From Bauldia sp. (GTDB taxonomy: Bacteria; Pseudomonadota; Alphaproteobacteria; Rhizobiales; Kaistiaceae), in NCBI GenBank assembly GCA_020442065.1, contig JAGRKZ010000024.1, positions 1-33,409 of the forward strand: a stretch of DNA of 33,409 bases, read 5' to 3'. Both the position numbers and the translations under genes were made by a program. Positions 30,734-33,409 of the stretch are shown piece by piece (the stretch's first letter is position 1; every line of letters begins with the position of its first letter). Under the pieces are notes generated by a model. That model did no database searches. It had not been told where the DNA came from and was given only the letters and a program-made list of their open reading frames with translations.

Positions 30734-32854
30734 CTACTCGGTGGCCGCGGCGTCAGCGGCGTCGGCAACCTTGGTCGCCGCGCCCGGTTCGTTCCCGAGC
30801 AGGTTGTCGATGCGCTGCCGCTCGCGCTCGAACGAGGCGTAGATGTCGCCCTCGAGTACCCGACCACGCGGCAGGCGGACGCGAAGCGGGTCTACCGGCT
30901 TGTCGTTGACGCGAATCTCGAAGTGGAGATGCGGCCCGGTCGATAGACCCGTCGAGCCGACATAGCCGATCACCTGACCCTGACGGACGCGGCTGCCCTG
31001 GACGAGTCCCTTGGCAAAACTCGACTGGTGACCGTACAGCGTCTCGTAGCCGTTGGTATGGCGGACGATGATCATGTTGCCGTAGCCGGAATTCCGCCCG
31101 ATCTTCTCGACCACGCCGTTGCCGGCCGCAAGGATCGGCGTGCCGCGCGGTGCCGCGTAGTCGACCCCGGTGTGCATCCGCGCATACTTCAGGATCGGAT
31201 GGCGGCGCATGCCGAAGCCGGATCGGAGCACGCCACTGGTGACCGGCTTGCGCATCAGGAACTTCTTGGCGCTCTTGCCGTCGTCGTCGTAGTAGTCGAC
31301 CACGCTATCGTCGGGTGTGCGGAAGCGGTAGAAACGCTTGGTGGCGCCGTTGAGGGTCAGGGCGGCGAACAGCACTTCCGGTTCGCCAGCGTCTTCGCTG
31401 GCCTCGGGGAGCGAGTGGAAAACCTCGAGCGTGTCGCCCGGGCTGATGCGTGCCTGGAAATCGACGTCGTAGGCGAAGATGCGGACGAGTTGCTCGATCA
31501 GCGGCGTCGGCACCTCCTGCTCGAGCGCGGTCTCGTAGAGAGCGTCGTAGAGGCGGGGCATGGCGCCTGAATAGGTATCAACCTCCTCGTCGCTCATTGC
31601 CGCGAATTCGCTCGCCGCAAGCGTCGGTTCATCGGCACGCACGAAACCGCCCTCGTCCGTGCGGGCGACGGTGGCCTGGTGAGCGCCCTCCTCGTAGATG
31701 CTGACGCGGAGCGGAATGACTGCGCCGCCCTCGCCGAATCCGGTCGCGAGCCGAACCTTCTGCCCGACATGCATCGCGTTGAGATCGACGAGCGAGGCGA
31801 GCGCGTCGACGATCGCGTCGATGTCTGCGTCCGAGATTTCGTTGTCGGCCAGCAGGTCGCGGAAGCTCTTGCCCTTGCTGACCGCAACGAAACGTTCGCC
31901 GCCGCCCTCGTCCGAACCCGGCTCATCGCTCTTTGCGACGTTTGAGACGTTCTCAGGAACGATTTTCACGCCCATCGCCGAGAAAGGATCTTCGGCCGAG
32001 TACTCGCCGTCGCCACTGTCGCTGCCCGGATCGATGAAAGACAGCGCAGCCATGTCGGTTTCGCTGCCGCCGAAACTGGCCGATGCCCGGACAATCGCCT
32101 CGACGTCGTCCGCCGACATCTCGATGCGTGGGTTCTTCTCCATCGCGCCCGCCGGGAAGTCAGTGGTCTCAACGGACACTTCACCGTCAACCTCGGCGCC
32201 GTAGAACTGGTCGTCGGCCACGACCGTGTCGCCGGTTCCTTCCGCATCCGCCGGCGGCTCCGGCGCCGACGTGTCGGCGAATATCCGTGTCGCGTCATAC
32301 GCCGGGATTTGGTCGGCATGCTCTGGCGTCGGCGGCGACAAAGTCGCGATGACGCGGGCGAACGGGCGGAGCTTGATGAAGTCGCGATCGCCCTGCTTGC
32401 TCACGGTGGAGACCTGGAGGACCTGGCGGCTCGCCACGGCCTCCTCGGTGGGGCGCATGCGATCGCCCTTGCGTCCGAAGGCGATACCTCCGGAAGGGTC
32501 CGAGCTGGCCGTGCGGACGGACTCGGGACTCGCACCGAACTGGTTGGGGTTGTTGAGCGCGGCCATGAGGGCGCCGCCCATCAGGAATGTCGAGGCGAGC
32601 CCCGTGAGAACGGTGCCCGTGAGCCAGCGGATACTGACCGCACGCCTGATCGGCTGTTCTTCCTCGCCATCAACGGTAAGGGGGGGCTCGGAGCCGAGAT
32701 CGACAGCCTCGTCGTGAGCCCCCTGATGCAAGCCGGTCCGCCCTCTCACGTTCCCCGTTCCCCCGGTCGCCGTCGGCGGGCGGCACCTCGCAGGGCCACC
32801 GTTGACGGCCTGATGGCCACCGCACGACGGGGTGACCCGCCGGATACTGCGCAT
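30734..32854 (-). CDS. M23-family peptidoglycan metallopeptidase, RgsM-like
   Basis: This is a 706-residue membrane-anchored protein. A cytoplasmic tail of about 75 residues is followed by one helix at about 78-100 (WLTGTVLTGLASTFLMGG), a pattern I associate with rhizobial M23 proteins such as Sinorhizobium RgsM, required for polar growth. A long acidic periplasmic stretch comes next, then a LysM/OapA-like segment (VSKGKSFRDLLADNEI to MHVGQKVRLATGF, about 325-375). The C-terminal LytM/M23 domain has zinc ligands H561 and D565 in HTGVD and H644 in HLHFE, plus YGHQS. All zinc residues are present, so it should be an active endopeptidase. ATG 32854 has only a weak AAGAG ribosome-binding site. 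It is transcribed away from the rRNA promoter. Confidence 0.92.
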   Translation of the reverse strand: MRSIRRVTPSCGGHQAVNGGPARCRPPTATGGTGNVRGRTGLHQGAHDEAVDLGSEPPLTVDGEEEQPIRRAVSIRWLTGTVLTGLASTFLMGGALMAALNNPNQFGASPESVRTASSDPSGGIAFGRKGDRMRPTEEAVASRQVLQVSTVSKQGDRDFIKLRPFARVIATLSPPTPEHADQIPAYDATRIFADTSAPEPPADAEGTGDTVVADDQFYGAEVDGEVSVETTDFPAGAMEKNPRIEMSADDVEAIVRASASFGGSETDMAALSFIDPGSDSGDGEYSAEDPFSAMGVKIVPENVSNVAKSDEPGSDEGGGERFVAVSKGKSFRDLLADNEISDADIDAIVDALASLVDLNAMHVGQKVRLATGFGEGGAVIPLRVSIYEEGAHQATVARTDEGGFVRADEPTLAASEFAAMSDEEVDTYSGAMPRLYDALYETALEQEVPTPLIEQLVRIFAYDVDFQARISPGDTLEVFHSLPEASEDAGEPEVLFAALTLNGATKRFYRFRTPDDSVVDYYDDDGKSAKKFLMRKPVTSGVLRSGFGMRRHPILKYARMHTGVDYAAPRGTPILAAGNGVVEKIGRNSGYGNMIIVRHTNGYETLYGHQSSFAKGLVQGSRVRQGQVIGYVGSTGLSTGPHLHFEIRVNDKPVDPLRVRLPRGRVLEGDIYASFERERQRIDNLLGNEPGAATKVADAADAAATE

Positions 32855-32987
32855 AATGCACTCTTGCGGTCATTTTGGCACTATTAAGGCCCTGCGAGGC
32901 CCCACCTAGTGGCCTCGCCGCCGAGCCGGTCTGGGACAATCCCTCCGCATTGGCGGATGCGCGACACTCACATTGTTCGCCGGCGTC

Positions 32988-33037
32988 ATTTTTTTGTAAT
33001 TCGAGTGTTGACAGAGCACGAGGCCCCCTCCTATATA
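32988..33037 (+). promoter_or_regulatory. Strong sigma-70 promoter, probably of a ribosomal RNA operon
   Basis: A perfect TTGACA (33008-33013) and a TATATA (33032-33037) are separated by 18 bases. Directly upstream lies an A/T-rich stretch (32988-33001, with seven T in a row), in the position of an UP element. Such a consensus promoter is unusual in this GC-rich window. What follows reads as an rRNA leader with boxA, so it is probably an rrn P1 promoter. The 153 bases between the M23 start and this site (32855-33007) show no gene. Confidence 0.7.
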
Positions 33038-33409
33038 GCCACCACGCGAGACGCAGTGCCGAGCGGCGCTGGGATGGCCTCGCGTTCTCTGCTCGCAGTC
33101 CACGGGACGGCAAATTCGCTTCGGCGAATGTCTCGCGTCGCGCGCAGAATCAGTAGGGAAACCTATTGATTATGACGGCCGTGAAGTTGGCCGTGCTGTT
33201 TGACAAGTGAATAGGAAGAAAGAGAAACGTAGGCGGCGGAGTCCTTGCGGGCTTGTCTACCTTCGGGCAGGCAGGCCGAAAAGAGACTTCGGCGGTACTA
33301 CGTTCATTCTAAGCATCCGCTATCGTTTCGATCGCAAGATCGTGGCGAACGGTGCTTGGGAACTCGTCAAAATATGACGTGAGTGTAGTGATCAGCCGAG
33401 ACAAGTTCT
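33038..33409 (+). ncRNA. Ribosomal RNA operon leader (5' part; 16S gene expected at or beyond the window edge)
   Basis: There is no credible protein gene here. A boxA-like antitermination site TGCTGTTTGACAA (33194-33206) matches the E. coli boxA TGCTCTTTAACAA at 11 of 13 positions and is followed by GTGAATAGGAAGAAAGAGAAACG, a purine-rich run that I associate with alphaproteobacterial rRNA leaders. Stable hairpins follow: a 12-bp stem, with one mismatch and some G-U pairs, closed by a TTCG loop (33250-33277), and CGATC-GCAA-GATCG with a GNRA-type loop (33329-33342). The final bases (GTGATCAGCCGAGACAAGTTCT) resemble the stretch directly before mature 16S rRNA in this class. The 16S signature itself is not in the window, so identification rests on leader features. 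Confidence 0.68.

Noticed and set aside
32875-33156. Frame of 93 codons upstream of the rRNA leader
   Set aside because: It crosses the consensus promoter and A/T tract, and its translation has no family features.
33172-33210. Twelve-codon frame MTAVKLAVLFDK near the rRNA leader, as a leader peptide
   Set aside because: It overlaps the boxA-like site and lies in a probable rRNA leader. No good ribosome-binding site or attenuator arrangement is visible.
1-33409. CRISPR arrays, tRNA genes, insertion sequences, phage genes
   Set aside because: I found no regularly spaced direct repeats, no tRNA cloverleaf with a CCA end, and no transposase, integrase or phage structural motif in any frame I read.

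Overview
This is a high-GC chromosomal segment, almost certainly from an alphaproteobacterium and probably from the order Hyphomicrobiales (Rhizobiales). The evidence is a long polar-growth-type M23 peptidase like rhizobial RgsM, a DUF459 SGNH protein next to an MltB-type transglycosylase, a GDH-180 type NAD-glutamate dehydrogenase, palindromic intergenic repeats of the rhizobial style, and an alphaproteobacterial-looking rRNA leader at the right end. No gene identifies a genus.

Layout. Positions 1-4143 hold the tail of an unrecognised gene, a membrane-anchored coiled-coil protein, a DUF459 protein and a lytic transglycosylase. Positions 4293-7576 form a sugar-nucleotide and surface-polysaccharide block: galE, divergent galU, and a KdsD-type arabinose-5-phosphate isomerase. 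Next come an SPFH/NfeD membrane pair, ferrochelatase, the biotin transporter subunit BioY with a clear terminator, and a stand-alone Lrp/AsnC ligand-binding (RAM) domain protein. Positions 11487-11985 have no gene and carry two copies of a roughly 190-bp composite palindromic repeat. A solitary arm of the same family lies behind galU.

Positions 12011-24742 are the main feature, an aryl-CoA catabolic region. Reading leftward: SDR, MarR regulator, unusual crotonase, acyl-CoA dehydrogenase, hotdog thioesterase and RidA, then a separately promoted fused monooxygenase/Old-Yellow-Enzyme protein of the 2-aminobenzoyl-CoA monooxygenase/reductase type. Reading rightward from the same divergent promoter: a canonical enoyl-CoA hydratase, a 3-hydroxyacyl-CoA dehydrogenase, and both subunits of an indolepyruvate-type 2-oxoacid oxidoreductase. 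Four gene junctions overlap as ATGA. Two nearly identical AT-rich palindromes, one before the SDR and one before the monooxygenase, are candidate operators for the MarR protein. No aryl-CoA ligase and no thiolase are encoded here. My working hypothesis is an aerobic CoA-dependent pathway that dearomatises 2-aminobenzoyl-CoA, removes the amino group and opens the ring, linked to oxidative decarboxylation of aryl-pyruvates.

Positions 24900-25843 hold a DUF6790 membrane protein and a small unrecognised membrane protein. NAD-glutamate dehydrogenase follows, convergent with the M23 peptidase. The last 400 bases look like the promoter, boxA and leader of a ribosomal RNA operon whose 16S gene should begin at or just past the window edge.
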